Positions 46,413 through 54,926 of a stretch of DNA of 64,000 bases are shown here, piece after piece. The notes under the pieces were generated by a model. That model saw nothing but the letters and a program-made list of their open reading frames with translations. It made no database searches and was not told where the DNA came from. Position numbers and translations under genes: made by a program. The stretch's first letter is position 1. Every line of letters begins with the position of its first letter. Origin of the DNA: Saccharothrix sp. ALI-22-I (GTDB lineage Bacteria; Actinomycetota; Actinomycetes; Mycobacteriales; Pseudonocardiaceae); NCBI RefSeq assembly GCF_001984175.1, contig NZ_MTQP01000069.1, positions 1 through 64,000 on the forward strand. Direction: 5' to 3'.

Positions 46413-47735
46413 GTGAAACTGAACAGCAGAACGCTGGGCGCAGCCCTGGCGTCCGTCGCCTTGGCGGTCGCGGGGGCGTTGACGTTCGCCGCACCCGCAC
46501 CGGCGGCGAGCCTGACCGAAGTGACGAACTTCGGCACCAACCCCACCAACCTGCGGATGCACCTGTACGTGCCGGACAACGTCGCGCCGCGGCCCGCGAT
46601 CCTGGTGGCGGTGCACTACTGCAGCGGCTCCGGTCCGGCGTTCCACTCCGGCACCCAGTACGCGTCCCTGGCCGACCGGTACGGCTACATCGTGATCTAC
46701 CCGTCGGTGACGCGCAGCAGCCTGTGCTGGGACGTGTCGTCTCCGGCGGCGTTGCGCCGCGGCGGCGGCAGCGACCCGGTCGGGATCATGTCGATGGTCG
46801 ACTACGTCAAGCAGCGGTACAACGCCGACGCGAACCGGGTCTTCGCCACCGGCACCTCGTCCGGCGCGATGATGACCAACGTCCTGCTCGCCGACTACCC
46901 GGACGTGTTCAAGGCGGGCGCGTCGTTCGCCGGCGTGCCGTTCTCCTGTTTCGCGACCACCAACGGGTCGGAGTGGAACAGCGAGTGCGCCAACGGTCGG
47001 ATCACCAAGACCGCGCAGCAGTGGGGCGACCTGGTCCGCAACGCCTACCCCGGCTACACCGGGCCGCGTCCGCGGATGCAGATCTGGCACGGCACCAACG
47101 ACGACACCCTGCGCTACCCGAACTTCGGCGAGCAGGTCAAGCAGTGGACCAACGTGCACGGCCTGAGCCAGACGCCCACGTTCACCGACACCCCGCAGTC
47201 CGGCTACACCCGCACCCGCTACGGCAGCAGCGGCGGGATGGCGCAGGTCGAGGCGATCAGCATGCAGGGCGTGACGCACAACCTGCCGGTCGACGCCGCC
47301 CAGGTGATCCGCTTCTTCGGCCTGGACAGCAGCACGCCGCCGACCAGCACGACCACCACCACGACCACGACCACCACCACGACGACCACGACGACGGCAC
47401 CGCCGACCAGGACGGGCTGCCGAGTCGAGTACACCGTGAGCGCCTGGAACACCGGACTCACCACGGCGATCACCATCACCAACACCGGCAGCTTGCCGAT
47501 CAACGGCGGCTGGAGCCTCGCGTTCACGCTCCCCGGCGGGCAGACCATCACCAACGGCTGGAACGCCACCTACTCCCCGACCAGCGGCCCGGTGGTCGCC
47601 CAGAACGTCGCGCACAACGCCAACATCGCCCCCGTCAACGGCTACGTGAGCATCGGCTTCCAGGCCAGCCACACCGGCAACACCGGCGAACCGTCCGCGT
47701 TCACCCTCAACGGGGCGGCCTGCACCGTCATCTGA
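46413..47735 (+). CDS. Secreted CE1/PHB-depolymerase-type esterase with CBM2
   Basis: A 440-residue exported enzyme. Signal peptide 1-31; catalytic domain to about 310 with ILVAVHYCSGSGPAFHSGTQ, the elbow FATGTSSGAMMTNVLLADYP, an Asp in IWHGTNDDTLRYPNFGEQVK and a His in GVTHNLPVDA, typical of acetylxylan or feruloyl esterases of family CE1. A linker of nearly 20 threonines follows, then a CBM2 domain (CRVEYTVSAWNTGLTTAITI, GWSLAFTLPGGQTITNGWNA) that binds cellulose or xylan. GTG 46413 with GGAGG ten bases upstream. First of three hemicellulose genes in a row; it should remove acetyl or feruloyl side groups from xylan. Confidence 0.9.
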   Translation: MKLNSRTLGAALASVALAVAGALTFAAPAPAASLTEVTNFGTNPTNLRMHLYVPDNVAPRPAILVAVHYCSGSGPAFHSGTQYASLADRYGYIVIYPSVTRSSLCWDVSSPAALRRGGGSDPVGIMSMVDYVKQRYNADANRVFATGTSSGAMMTNVLLADYPDVFKAGASFAGVPFSCFATTNGSEWNSECANGRITKTAQQWGDLVRNAYPGYTGPRPRMQIWHGTNDDTLRYPNFGEQVKQWTNVHGLSQTPTFTDTPQSGYTRTRYGSSGGMAQVEAISMQGVTHNLPVDAAQVIRFFGLDSSTPPTSTTTTTTTTTTTTTTTTAPPTRTGCRVEYTVSAWNTGLTTAITITNTGSLPINGGWSLAFTLPGGQTITNGWNATYSPTSGPVVAQNVAHNANIAPVNGYVSIGFQASHTGNTGEPSAFTLNGAACTVI

Positions 47736-47792
47736 GCCCGCGACCACCGCAATCCGGTGCATCCCTGGCCGGCGGCTTTTCCGTCGGCCGAA

Positions 47793-47808
47793 TTGTTAAC
47801 GCTAACAA
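47793..47808. promoter_or_regulatory. LacI-type operator upstream of the GH62 gene
   Basis: TTGTTAACGCTAACAA has perfect 6-bp arms TTGTTA/TAACAA around ACGC and is close to the GTTAGCGCTAAC dyads of actinobacterial LacI regulators of polysaccharide genes. It lies 49 bp before the start codon. Confidence 0.65.
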
Positions 47809-47856
47809 CGCTTTCGCTTTCGCGTAACCACCCACCACATGGAGAGGAGTCCTGGG

Positions 47857-49311
47857 ATGCGGCATCCCACACGACTTCGCACTCACCTGTCCGTCATGGC
47901 CGTCGCCGGGTTGACCCTGGCCGGAACCACCGTCGCGCTGGCCGGGCAAGCCGCCGCGGCGCCGGGGTGCTCGGTCGACTACGCGGTGACCTCGCAGTGG
48001 TCCGGCGGGTTCGGCGCGAACGTCACCGTCACCAACCTCGGCGACCCGGTCAACGGGTGGACGCTGACCTGGTCGTACGCGACCGGGCAGCAGGTCACGC
48101 AGGCCTGGAACGCGACGGTGTCGCAGTCCGGCACCCAGGTCACGGCCAAGAACGTCAGCTACAACGGCAGCATCGCCACCGGCGCGAACGTCGCGTTCGG
48201 GTTCAACGGCTCCTTCACCGGCAGCAACCCCACGCCGGCCAGTTTCGCGCTGAACGGCACCACCTGCACCGGTGGCGTCGGCCCGACGACGACCAGCAGC
48301 ACGACCACCACGACGTCGGTCACCACGACGACCTCGAACCCGCCCGCGGGCAGCCTGCCGTCGAGCTTCCGCTGGTCCTCCACCGGGGCGATCATCGGCC
48401 CGAAGCCGGACTCTGCGCACGCCAACGTGGCGGTCAAGGACCCCAGCGTGGTCTACCACAACGGCAAGTGGCACGTGTTCGCCTCGACTTACACCAACGG
48501 TTACAACCTGATGTACACCAGTTTCAGTGACTGGTCGCAGGCGTCCTCGGCACCGCACACCTACCTGGACACCACCGCGATCGGAGCCGGCTACAAGGCG
48601 GCGCCGCACGTGTTCTACTTCGCGCCGCAGCGGTTGTGGTACCTGGTCTACCAGACCGGCGACAACGCGTCGTACTCGACCACGACGGACATCGCCAACC
48701 CGCGGTCGTGGAGCGCGCCCAAGAAGTTCTACGCCAACGGCATGCCGCAGATCATCCGGGACAACATCGGCGCCGGCTACTGGGTCGACTTCTGGGTCAT
48801 CTGCGACAGCGCCAAGTGCTACCTGTTCTCCTCCGACGACAACGGCCACCTGTACCGGTCGGAGACCACGGTCGCGAACTACCCGAACGGGTTCACCAAC
48901 ACCGTGATCGCCATGCAGGACTCCAACAAGAACCGCCTGTTCGAGGCGTCCAACGTCTACAAGATCCAGGGCCGCAACCAGTACCTGCTGGTGCACGAGG
49001 CCATCGGCTCCGACGGCAGGCGCTACTTCCGCACCTGGACCGCGCCCGCCATCACCGGGCCGTGGACCGCGCTGGCCGACACCGAGGCCAACCCGTTCGC
49101 CCGGCACAACAACGTCACCTTCTCCGGCACGGCGTGGACGCGTGACATCAGCCACGGCGAGATGCTGCGGTCCGGCAGCGACCAGATCATGGAGATCAGC
49201 CCTTGCAACCTGCGCTTCCTCTACCAGGGCATGGACCCCAACTCGGGCGGTGACTACAACCGGCTGCCGTGGCGACTCGGTCTGCTGACCCAGACCAACT
49301 CCACCTGCTGA
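47857..49311 (+). CDS. Secreted GH62 alpha-L-arabinofuranosidase with N-terminal CBM2
   Basis: A 484-residue exported enzyme. Signal peptide 1-34, CBM2 (about 35-140, CSVDYAVTSQWSGGFGANVT), Thr/Ser linker, then a family 62 domain: LPSSFRWSSTGAIIGPKPDS, VAVKDPSVVYHNGKWHVFAS (catalytic Asp), MYTSFSDWSQASSAPHTYLD, IWVI-like DFWVICDSAKCYLFSSDDNG and LFEASNVYKIQGRNQYLLVH (catalytic Glu). It removes arabinose from arabinoxylan. ATG 47857 with GAGAGGAG; an in-frame ATG at 47839 overlaps that site. A LacI-type operator precedes it. It is followed 270 bp on by the GH30 gene. Confidence 0.93.
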   Translation: MRHPTRLRTHLSVMAVAGLTLAGTTVALAGQAAAAPGCSVDYAVTSQWSGGFGANVTVTNLGDPVNGWTLTWSYATGQQVTQAWNATVSQSGTQVTAKNVSYNGSIATGANVAFGFNGSFTGSNPTPASFALNGTTCTGGVGPTTTSSTTTTTSVTTTTSNPPAGSLPSSFRWSSTGAIIGPKPDSAHANVAVKDPSVVYHNGKWHVFASTYTNGYNLMYTSFSDWSQASSAPHTYLDTTAIGAGYKAAPHVFYFAPQRLWYLVYQTGDNASYSTTTDIANPRSWSAPKKFYANGMPQIIRDNIGAGYWVDFWVICDSAKCYLFSSDDNGHLYRSETTVANYPNGFTNTVIAMQDSNKNRLFEASNVYKIQGRNQYLLVHEAIGSDGRRYFRTWTAPAITGPWTALADTEANPFARHNNVTFSGTAWTRDISHGEMLRSGSDQIMEISPCNLRFLYQGMDPNSGGDYNRLPWRLGLLTQTNSTC

Positions 49312-49479
49312 CCCCGTGAGGCCCCGGGCGGCGCGAGGCGGGACGTCGGCACCACGTCCCCCTTGCGTTGCCCGGTGTGCTCCCCCACCGGGGCCGGTAC
49401 CCGGACACTCCGCCCACCGCACCGCCTGTGCCGCAAGGTATGCGGACTCCGGTGCGTCCGTCCGGCCCCGGTGGAGACC

Positions 49480-49529
49480 GTCGTGTTCCCGTCGTGTTCC
49501 CGTCCTGTTCCCGTCGTGTTCCCGTCCTG
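49480..49529. repeat. Four 11-bp tandem repeats
   Basis: GTCGTGTTCCC is repeated four times (third copy GTCCTGTTCCC) from 49480 to 49523, plus a partial fifth. It sits in the GH62-GH30 intergenic region about 50 bp before the GH30 start. Function unknown. Confidence 0.8.
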
Positions 49530-49580
49530 GCCGGTTGTCGCCGGTCGGGGCGGGAGCCACCTTGAGCGTCAGGAGAAGCG

Positions 49581-51380
49581 ATGCAGAGCAGATCGACGCG
49601 ATTCGGGGCAGCCCTGACGGCGGTCGTCGCCGTGACGGCGTTGGCCGGTTATCTGGTCGTGGCGGGCGAGCGCACCGCGCTCGCGGCCTCGGCCGTCACC
49701 ATCGACGGTGCCCGCACTCACCAGCGCATCGACGGTTTCGGGATGTCCGAGGCGTTCGGACAGGCCAACGCCATCCGCAACCTGGGTGACACCGCGTTGC
49801 GCAAGCAGGTGCTCGACCTGTTGTTCAGCGAGACGAACGGTGCGGGGTTCAGCATCCTGCGCAACCTGATCCCGTCCGACCCGAGCCACACCATGCTGCC
49901 GAACGCGCCGTCCGGCCCGTCCGCCACACCCGCCTACGTGTGGAACGGCGCCGACGACGCGACCGACTGGGGGCAGCTGTGGCTCACCAAACAGGCCAGG
50001 GGCTACGGCGTCTCGACCATCTACAACGACGCCTGGAGCGCTCCGGGCTTCATGAAGACCAACAACGACGAGGCCAACGGCGGCACGTTGTGCGGTGTCC
50101 CGGGTGCTTCGTGCGCGAGCGGTGACTGGCGGCAGGCGTACGCGAACTACCTCGTGCAGAACGTCAAGAACTACGCCTCGGTCGGGATCACCGTGCCCTA
50201 CCTCGGGTTCCTCAACGAGCCGACGTGGACGACCGGCTACTCCAGCATGTTGATCAACCCGACGCAGGCCGCCGATTTCACGAAGGTCCTGGCCAACACC
50301 ATCCGCTCGGCCGGGCTGTCCACCAAGATCGTGTGCTGCGAGACGTTGGGCTGGAACAACCTGCCGGGCTACACCAACGCGACCCTGGGCGACTCGGCCG
50401 CCGCCGCCGGCTTGGGCGTGTTCAGCAGCCACGGCTACGCGAGCGCGCCGAACTCGGTCGTCAACACCGGCGGCAAGCCCGTGTGGCAGACGGAGTGGTC
50501 CCACGGTCAGGGCACGTTCAACGCCGCGTGGGACGACAACACCGCCCAATCCGGTTTCCGGTGGGCGCAGAACATCCACAACGGACTGGTCAACGCCAAC
50601 CTCAACGCGTTCCTGTACTGGTGGGGGATCAGCAACAGCACCAACAGCAACAGCGCGCTGATCCAGCTCAGCGGCACCACGCTGAACTTCGCCAAGAGGT
50701 ACTACTCGTTCGTCAACTACAGCCGGTTCATCCGTCCGGGCGCGGTCCGCATCGGCGCCTCCACCGCGGACGCCGACCTCAAGGTCAGCGCCTACAAGAA
50801 CACCGACGGCTCCGTGGTGATCGTGGCCCTCAACTCCGCCACCAGCGCCACCCAGACGTCGTTCACCCTGCCCGGCACCGGCATCACCACCGGCTCCGCG
50901 ACCCCGTACCTGACCAACGGATCGAGCAACACGGCGCGCCGGCAGCCGATCGCCGTCACCGCCGGCGGGTTCGGCGCGACCCTGCCGGGCCGGTCCCTGG
51001 TCACGTACACGATTCCCGCCGGTGGCAGCCAGCCGTCCACGTCCACCACGACGTCCGCCTCCGCCACGACCACCACTCCGCCCGGCGGTGACGGCTGCAC
51101 TGCTTCGGTGTCCCTGAACTCGTGGAACGGCGGTTTCGTCGCGACGGTCAAGGTGACCGCCGGGGCGTCGGCGGTCAACGGTTGGCGGGTCGCGCTGACC
51201 CTGCCTTCTGGCACCGCCGTGACCAACACCTGGAACGCCGTGGCCGCCGGTAGCACCGGCACGGTCCAGTTCACCAACACCGACCACAACGGTCGGATAG
51301 CCGCCGGCCAGTCCGCCGAGTTCGGTTTCCAGGCCACCGGCAGCGGATCAGGCCTGACACCGGCCTGTTCGGCCGCGTGA
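49581..51380 (+). CDS. Secreted GH30 xylanase-type glycosidase with C-terminal CBM2
   Basis: A 599-residue exported enzyme. Signal peptide about 1-36; GH30 barrel with IDGFGMSEAFGQANAIRNLG, STIYNDAWSAPGFMKTNN, acid/base Glu in VPYLGFLNEPTWTTGYSSML and nucleophile Glu in PVWQTEWSHGQGTFNAAWDD; the side beta-domain ends near 480; after a Ser/Thr linker a CBM2 (CTASVSLNSWNGGFVATVKV). The family includes endo-xylanases, glucuronoxylanases and beta-1,6-glucanases; the specificity loop cannot be judged. ATG 49581 with AGGAGAAG upstream. With CE1 and GH62 it completes a xylan-degrading set. Confidence 0.9.
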   Translation: MQSRSTRFGAALTAVVAVTALAGYLVVAGERTALAASAVTIDGARTHQRIDGFGMSEAFGQANAIRNLGDTALRKQVLDLLFSETNGAGFSILRNLIPSDPSHTMLPNAPSGPSATPAYVWNGADDATDWGQLWLTKQARGYGVSTIYNDAWSAPGFMKTNNDEANGGTLCGVPGASCASGDWRQAYANYLVQNVKNYASVGITVPYLGFLNEPTWTTGYSSMLINPTQAADFTKVLANTIRSAGLSTKIVCCETLGWNNLPGYTNATLGDSAAAAGLGVFSSHGYASAPNSVVNTGGKPVWQTEWSHGQGTFNAAWDDNTAQSGFRWAQNIHNGLVNANLNAFLYWWGISNSTNSNSALIQLSGTTLNFAKRYYSFVNYSRFIRPGAVRIGASTADADLKVSAYKNTDGSVVIVALNSATSATQTSFTLPGTGITTGSATPYLTNGSSNTARRQPIAVTAGGFGATLPGRSLVTYTIPAGGSQPSTSTTTSASATTTTPPGGDGCTASVSLNSWNGGFVATVKVTAGASAVNGWRVALTLPSGTAVTNTWNAVAAGSTGTVQFTNTDHNGRIAAGQSAEFGFQATGSGSGLTPACSAA

Positions 51381-51408
51381 CACCGAGCTGTTCGGCCGCG
51401 TGACACCG
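51365..51408. repeat. 23-bp tandem duplication across the GH30 stop
   Basis: CTGTTCGGCCGCGTGACACCG occurs at 51365-51385 and again at 51388-51408, period 23, spanning the stop codon of the GH30 gene. A recent slippage duplication without coding effect. Confidence 0.8.
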
Positions 51409-51599
51409 GCGTGCCTGCCACCCGAGCGCCGCGCCTCCTCCTTCTTACCCGGCAACGTCAATGGTGCGCTGAAAGTTTCCGCGAATCTTCCCATTCACGG
51501 ACGGTTCGCTCGATCAGGTGATCTTGAGCCGTCATCGGGAGATCCGGGTTCGGGGCGGGCACGCCCGCGGGTTCAGCGGTCGGGGGGCAGGGTCGGGGG

Positions 51600-52503
51600 T
51601 CAGCGGTCGAGGGCTTGGGAAATATCCTGCCACAGGTCGTCGGCGTCCTCGATGCCCACGGACAGGCGGATCGTGCCACCGGTGATGCCGTTCGCGTTCA
51701 GCTCCTCCTCCGTCAACTGCCGGTGGGAGGTGCTGGCCGGGTGCAGGACCAGGGTTTCCGGGCCGCCCAGTGAGGGCACGAGGCTGACCAGGTCCAGGCC
51801 GGTGACGAACTTGCGGCCCGCTTCGGTGTCCGCCAGGTCGAATGAGAACGTGCTGCCGTAACCGCTGAGGAAACGTCCCGCGACGGTGTGGCTGGGGTGC
51901 GTGTCCAGGCCGGGCCAGTGCACCGCGTGCACCGCGTGCACCGCAGGCTGGGCGGCCAGGCGGCGGGCCAGGATCTCGGCGTTCTGCTCGTGCCTGCGGA
52001 CGCGCAGCGCCAGGGTGCGCAGGCCCCGGATGGTGAGCCAGGCCGCGAACGGGTCGGGGGTGACGCCGAGTTCGATCGAGTGGTGCCAGGTCGTGCGGTA
52101 GCGGGCCGGGTCGGCGAAGACCGCCAGGCCGCCGGTCACGTCGCTGTGCCCGCCGAGGTACTTCGTGGTCGAGTGGACGACCACGTCCGCGCCTTGCTCG
52201 ATCGGGCGGCACAGCAGCGGTGAGGCGAAGGTGTTGTCCACGACGACCAGGACGTCGTCCCCCACTACTGCGCTGAGCGCGGGCAGGTCGCTGACGTGGC
52301 CGGTGGGGTTGGCGATGGTCTCCAGGTAGAGGACCTTGGTCTCGGGGCGCAGTGCCGTGCGGACCTCATCGGGGTCGTGGCCGTCGACGTACGTGACGGC
52401 GATGCCCCAACGTTTCTCCAGGTCGTGCAGCAGGGCGAGGGTGCCGCCGTAGAGCGCGCGCTGGGCGATCAGGTGGTCGCCGGTCTTGAGGCTCGACCAA
52501 GGC
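51600..52503 (-). pseudogene. Cys/Met-metabolism PLP enzyme, 5'-truncated
   Basis: The minus strand encodes the C-terminal three quarters of a cystathionine gamma-synthase/methionine gamma-lyase family protein: LKTGDHLIAQRALYGGTLAL, VLYLETIANPTGHVSDLPAL, VVVDNTFASPLLCRPIEQGA, the PLP lysine in VVHSTTKYLGGHSDVTGG, and the end SVGIEDADDLWQDISQALDR. Sequence upstream of about 52503 no longer fits the family and contains no start for this frame; a late ATG at 52265 would miss half of the PLP domain. The first roughly 90 residues have been lost, so it is unlikely to be active. Confidence 0.75.
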
Positions 52504-52645
52504 GACTGTCTGATCGGCGCGGATCTTTTCCTGCCCCTGAGCCCTGCGTCGAGGTTGGGCCTGGGCTATCGCGATCTGCCTCCGCCGGCCCTGCACTGAC
52601 GCCGGAGACCGCCGGCCGCACCGTCCTCGATGCGCAGCCACGCGG
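52504..52645. other. Unassigned junction sequence in the decayed zone
   Basis: These 140 bp separate the truncated PLP gene from the phosphotransferase fragment. Short protein-like stretches (RRRQIAIAQAQPRRRAQGQE on minus) appear but no family or complete gene can be recognised. Confidence 0.3.
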
Positions 52646-52846
52646 TCAGTTCGCCGTCAGGACCCGTTCAAGCGTGGCGTAGCCCGCCGGTTCCCAGGTC
52701 GGTTTGCCCCCGGGCAGACCAAGCCTCCCGTTCTGCCCGATCCCGATCAGGCCCAGGGCGCGCAGGACAGCCCCGCCACGGGCCCGGGTGATGGTCGCTT
52801 CGTCGGCCTGCCCGTAGGCGTCGGAGAACCGCCCGGATTCGGGCAC
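52646..52846 (-). pseudogene. C-terminal fragment of an aminoglycoside-phosphotransferase-like protein
   Basis: A 66-residue frame reads FSDAYGQADEATITRARGGA, VLRALGLIGIGQ and GGKPTWEPAGYATLERVLTA, which matches the extreme C-terminus of APH-family kinases (DEAT..RARGWAV..GGKPTWGP). The catalytic loop and ATP site are missing, so this is a remnant. Confidence 0.65.
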
Positions 52847-52866
52847 GGCGGTTCACACGGGCGGGT

Positions 52867-53793
52867 TCAGGCGCCTTGGTCGCCGGTCCGGCCGATGATC
52901 CACCGGGTCAGGGCGTCGAGGTAGCCGGGCGCCAGGCGGGTGCCGCCGTCGGTCCGGACGCGGTGGTCGGCGCCGGGGAACACCTCGACGGTCAGCGTCG
53001 CCCGGCTGTCGCGGTGGCGGTGGCAGGCGGCTGCGGTGAACAGGTGGATGCTGTCGGCGACCGGGACCACCTCGTCGTCGGCGCCGAAGATCGCCAGGTG
53101 CGGGCAGCGCAGGCGCAACGCGTCCGGGACGGGGTCGTGGTCCTGCCTGCGCTTGAGGAATCTCCAGAAGCGCTCGTCCACTTCGGCCGCGTGCTCGGTG
53201 AACGCGGTCGGCGGGGATTGGGCGAGTCGGGCCGCCTCGGCGAAGTCGGCGTCGCGTCGACCGGCCTCGACGACGCGGTCGTAGGCGGCCAGCGCGGCGT
53301 CGACCTCGTCGTCGGTGATCCCCTTGGTCCGCCGCAGGGTGGTGGCCAGCTCGTAGCGGTCCTGCGCGGCGGGTGTCGTGCCGGGGCCGCCGTTGGTGAC
53401 GACCCACGGAACGTCGTCCCGCAGCGTGGTGGTGCGCAGGACGACCCAGCCGCCTTCGCTGTGCCCGAACAGCCCGGCAGCCTCGCTCCGCACCTCCGGC
53501 CGCGCACGCAGGAAATCCAGCGCGGCGGCCGCGTCGGACGCCAGGTCGTCCATCGTCGCGTCGAGCCAGTCGCCGGACGACCCGCCGACGCCGCGCTTGT
53601 CGTAGGACAGCACGGCGATCCCGGCGTCCACCAGGTGCCGCCGGATCGCCGGGAAGTGCGTGTCGTTGTCCCGGTCCGACGGCCCCGACCCGCCGACCAT
53701 GACCACACCCGGCACCGGCGCACCGCGGTCGGGCAAGGTCAGCGAACCGGCCAACACCACTCCGGCGTTGGCGAAAGTGACGTTCTCCGACAA
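52867..53793 (-). CDS. Alpha/beta hydrolase (dienelactone-hydrolase-like)
   Basis: A 308-residue cytosolic hydrolase: VVMVGGSGPSDRDNDTHFPA, VLSYDKRGVGGSSGDWLDAT, the nucleophile elbow GLFGHSEGGWVVLRT, Asp in LAIFGADDEVVPVADSIHLF and His in VFPGADHRVRTDGG. It belongs to the large prolyl-oligopeptidase/alpha-beta hydrolase group; substrate unknown. The open frame extends to 54171 through an IS630 relic, but TTG 53793 (SENVTFANAGVVLAGSLTLP) has AGGGGGA just upstream and starts where the fold starts. It lies between gene remnants and may be the only working gene of this zone. Confidence 0.8.
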   Translation of the reverse strand: MSENVTFANAGVVLAGSLTLPDRGAPVPGVVMVGGSGPSDRDNDTHFPAIRRHLVDAGIAVLSYDKRGVGGSSGDWLDATMDDLASDAAAALDFLRARPEVRSEAAGLFGHSEGGWVVLRTTTLRDDVPWVVTNGGPGTTPAAQDRYELATTLRRTKGITDDEVDAALAAYDRVVEAGRRDADFAEAARLAQSPPTAFTEHAAEVDERFWRFLKRRQDHDPVPDALRLRCPHLAIFGADDEVVPVADSIHLFTAAACHRHRDSRATLTVEVFPGADHRVRTDGGTRLAPGYLDALTRWIIGRTGDQGA

Positions 53794-53882
53794 GACTCCC
53801 CCTGAGTCGACGATGATCAGCACCGTAGCGCCGGCGTGCCCCAGTTCGAGGTACCGGATCGCTCCGCCGCCTCGCACAACGC

Positions 53883-54195
53883 CCAGTGTCCTGCGCCAGT
53901 CAATCAAGATATGAGGCGAGGCGGTCGAGGATCTCGTCCGCGTCCTTGGTCCGGATAGAAGGCTTGGGATCCTCGTTCCACGCCTTGATCCAGTCGCGGA
54001 TGTCGTTCTCCGGGGCGCGCAGGGACTCCAGATCCGCCCGACCGTGGAGCGGGACAACCCGCTCCCGGCCGCCATCGAGGCCCGCGACCAGTGCGTGGCG
54101 TCGGCCGGTGTCCGTTCCAGCGTGGCCACCATGACCTGTCCGAGGTATCCGACAAATCCACACTTACTCAACGAATTTCAGGCGCAGGACACTGG
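53883..54195 (-). mobile_element. IS630-family relic with terminal inverted repeats
   Basis: CCAGTGTCCTGCGCC (53883-53897) and GGCGCAGGACACTGG (54181-54195) are perfect 15-bp inverted repeats enclosing 313 bp. Between them the minus strand carries the start of an IS630 transposase (VMVATLERTPADATHWSRAS, GLSRSTVGRIWS, from 54171) and, in another frame, its end (DIRDWIKAWNEDPKPSIRTK, DADEILDRLASYLD, to 53903). The DDE core is deleted, joined near 54010. It cannot move itself but could be mobilised in trans. No TA duplication is evident. Confidence 0.8.
53900..54171 (-). pseudogene. IS630 transposase, internally deleted
   Basis: About 45 N-terminal residues with a helix-turn-helix and about 35 C-terminal residues of an IS630-type transposase remain, in different frames; roughly 200 central residues with the catalytic aspartates are missing. 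See the enclosing element at 53883-54195. Confidence 0.75.
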
Positions 54196-54214
54196 AGGCC
54201 ACCCGACGGCGGGG

Positions 54215-54853
54215 CTACTGGTGGGCACCGCGAAGCAGCTGCCTGCCCCACAGCACACCGACCAGCGCCAGTACCAGCCAAGCCGCTGCCGCCGCGATCG
54301 AGCGGGGTGAGTCGAAGGCCAGGGCGGCGTCGCCGAGGGTGGCGGCGAGGGCCGTGGTCGGCAGGAGGCCGAGGGCGGTGCCGGCGGCGAAGGAGCCCGG
54401 GGTGACGGCGGTGACGCCTGCGCCGTAGTTGGACACCGCGAACGGGACGACCGGGAGCAGGCGGAGTACCACGGTGGCGGCCAGGCCGTTGCGCGCGAAG
54501 ACGGAGTCGAGCACTTGCAGCCTCCCGGAACCCAGCCAGCGCGCCACGGATCGCCGGCCGAGCAGTCGGGCGATGAAGAACGCGATCAACGCACCGGCCG
54601 TGAAACCGACCACCGCGATGACCAGTCCGGGCAGGATTCCGAACAGCAGGCCGGACGCGGTGGCCAGGACGGGTTTCGGGAAGAACGCCGCCGTTCCCAT
54701 CGCGCACAGGGCCAGGAACACGAACGGCGCCCACGGTCCTTTGTCGTCGATCCAACCGCGGAGCTGCTCGGGCTCGGGCAGGTCCACCAGCACGGCCGCG
54801 ACGGCGAGCGCCAGGACCACGACGGCCAGGCCGACCAACCGCACGTGCCGCAC
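54215..54853 (-). CDS. TVP38/TMEM64 (DedA-like, SNARE-associated) membrane protein
   Basis: A 212-residue integral membrane protein with five or six helices and the family motifs FFPKPVLATASGLLFGILPG, GFTAGALIAFFIARLLGRRS and LRLLPVVPFAVSNYGAGVTA. Such proteins act in membrane homeostasis, possibly as lipid scramblases or flippases. GTG 54853 has GGGGGAGAC upstream. Its promoter region holds a TACTAT-N5-ATAGTA dyad (54885-54903) shared with the divergent DUF3152 gene, placing it in the putative BlaI-type regulon. Confidence 0.87.
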   Translation of the reverse strand: MRHVRLVGLAVVVLALAVAAVLVDLPEPEQLRGWIDDKGPWAPFVFLALCAMGTAAFFPKPVLATASGLLFGILPGLVIAVVGFTAGALIAFFIARLLGRRSVARWLGSGRLQVLDSVFARNGLAATVVLRLLPVVPFAVSNYGAGVTAVTPGSFAAGTALGLLPTTALAATLGDAALAFDSPRSIAAAAAWLVLALVGVLWGRQLLRGAHQ

Positions 54854-54884
54854 CGTCTCCCCCGAACCGCTCGCACCCGCCAGC

Positions 54885-54903
54885 CTACTATGGTTAATAG
54901 TAG
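54885..54903. promoter_or_regulatory. BlaI/CopY-type operator 1
   Basis: CTACTAT-GGTTA-ATAGTAG: perfect 7-bp arms with a 5-base spacer, between the divergent DedA-like and DUF3152 genes (32 and 24 bp from the starts). The same dyad recurs at 55935, 57175 and 58252. Confidence 0.75.
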
Positions 54904-54926
54904 CCCATGTGCCATTCTGAGCCGCG

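Noticed and set aside
47340-47400. Short ACC/ACG repeats that could suggest a CRISPR or microsatellite locus
   Set aside because: They are threonine codons of the linker in the CE1-CBM2 protein; no spacers or cas genes.
51600-52265. Shortened intact PLP enzyme starting at ATG 52265
   Set aside because: It would begin in the middle of the PLP fold although family sequence clearly continues upstream to about 52503.
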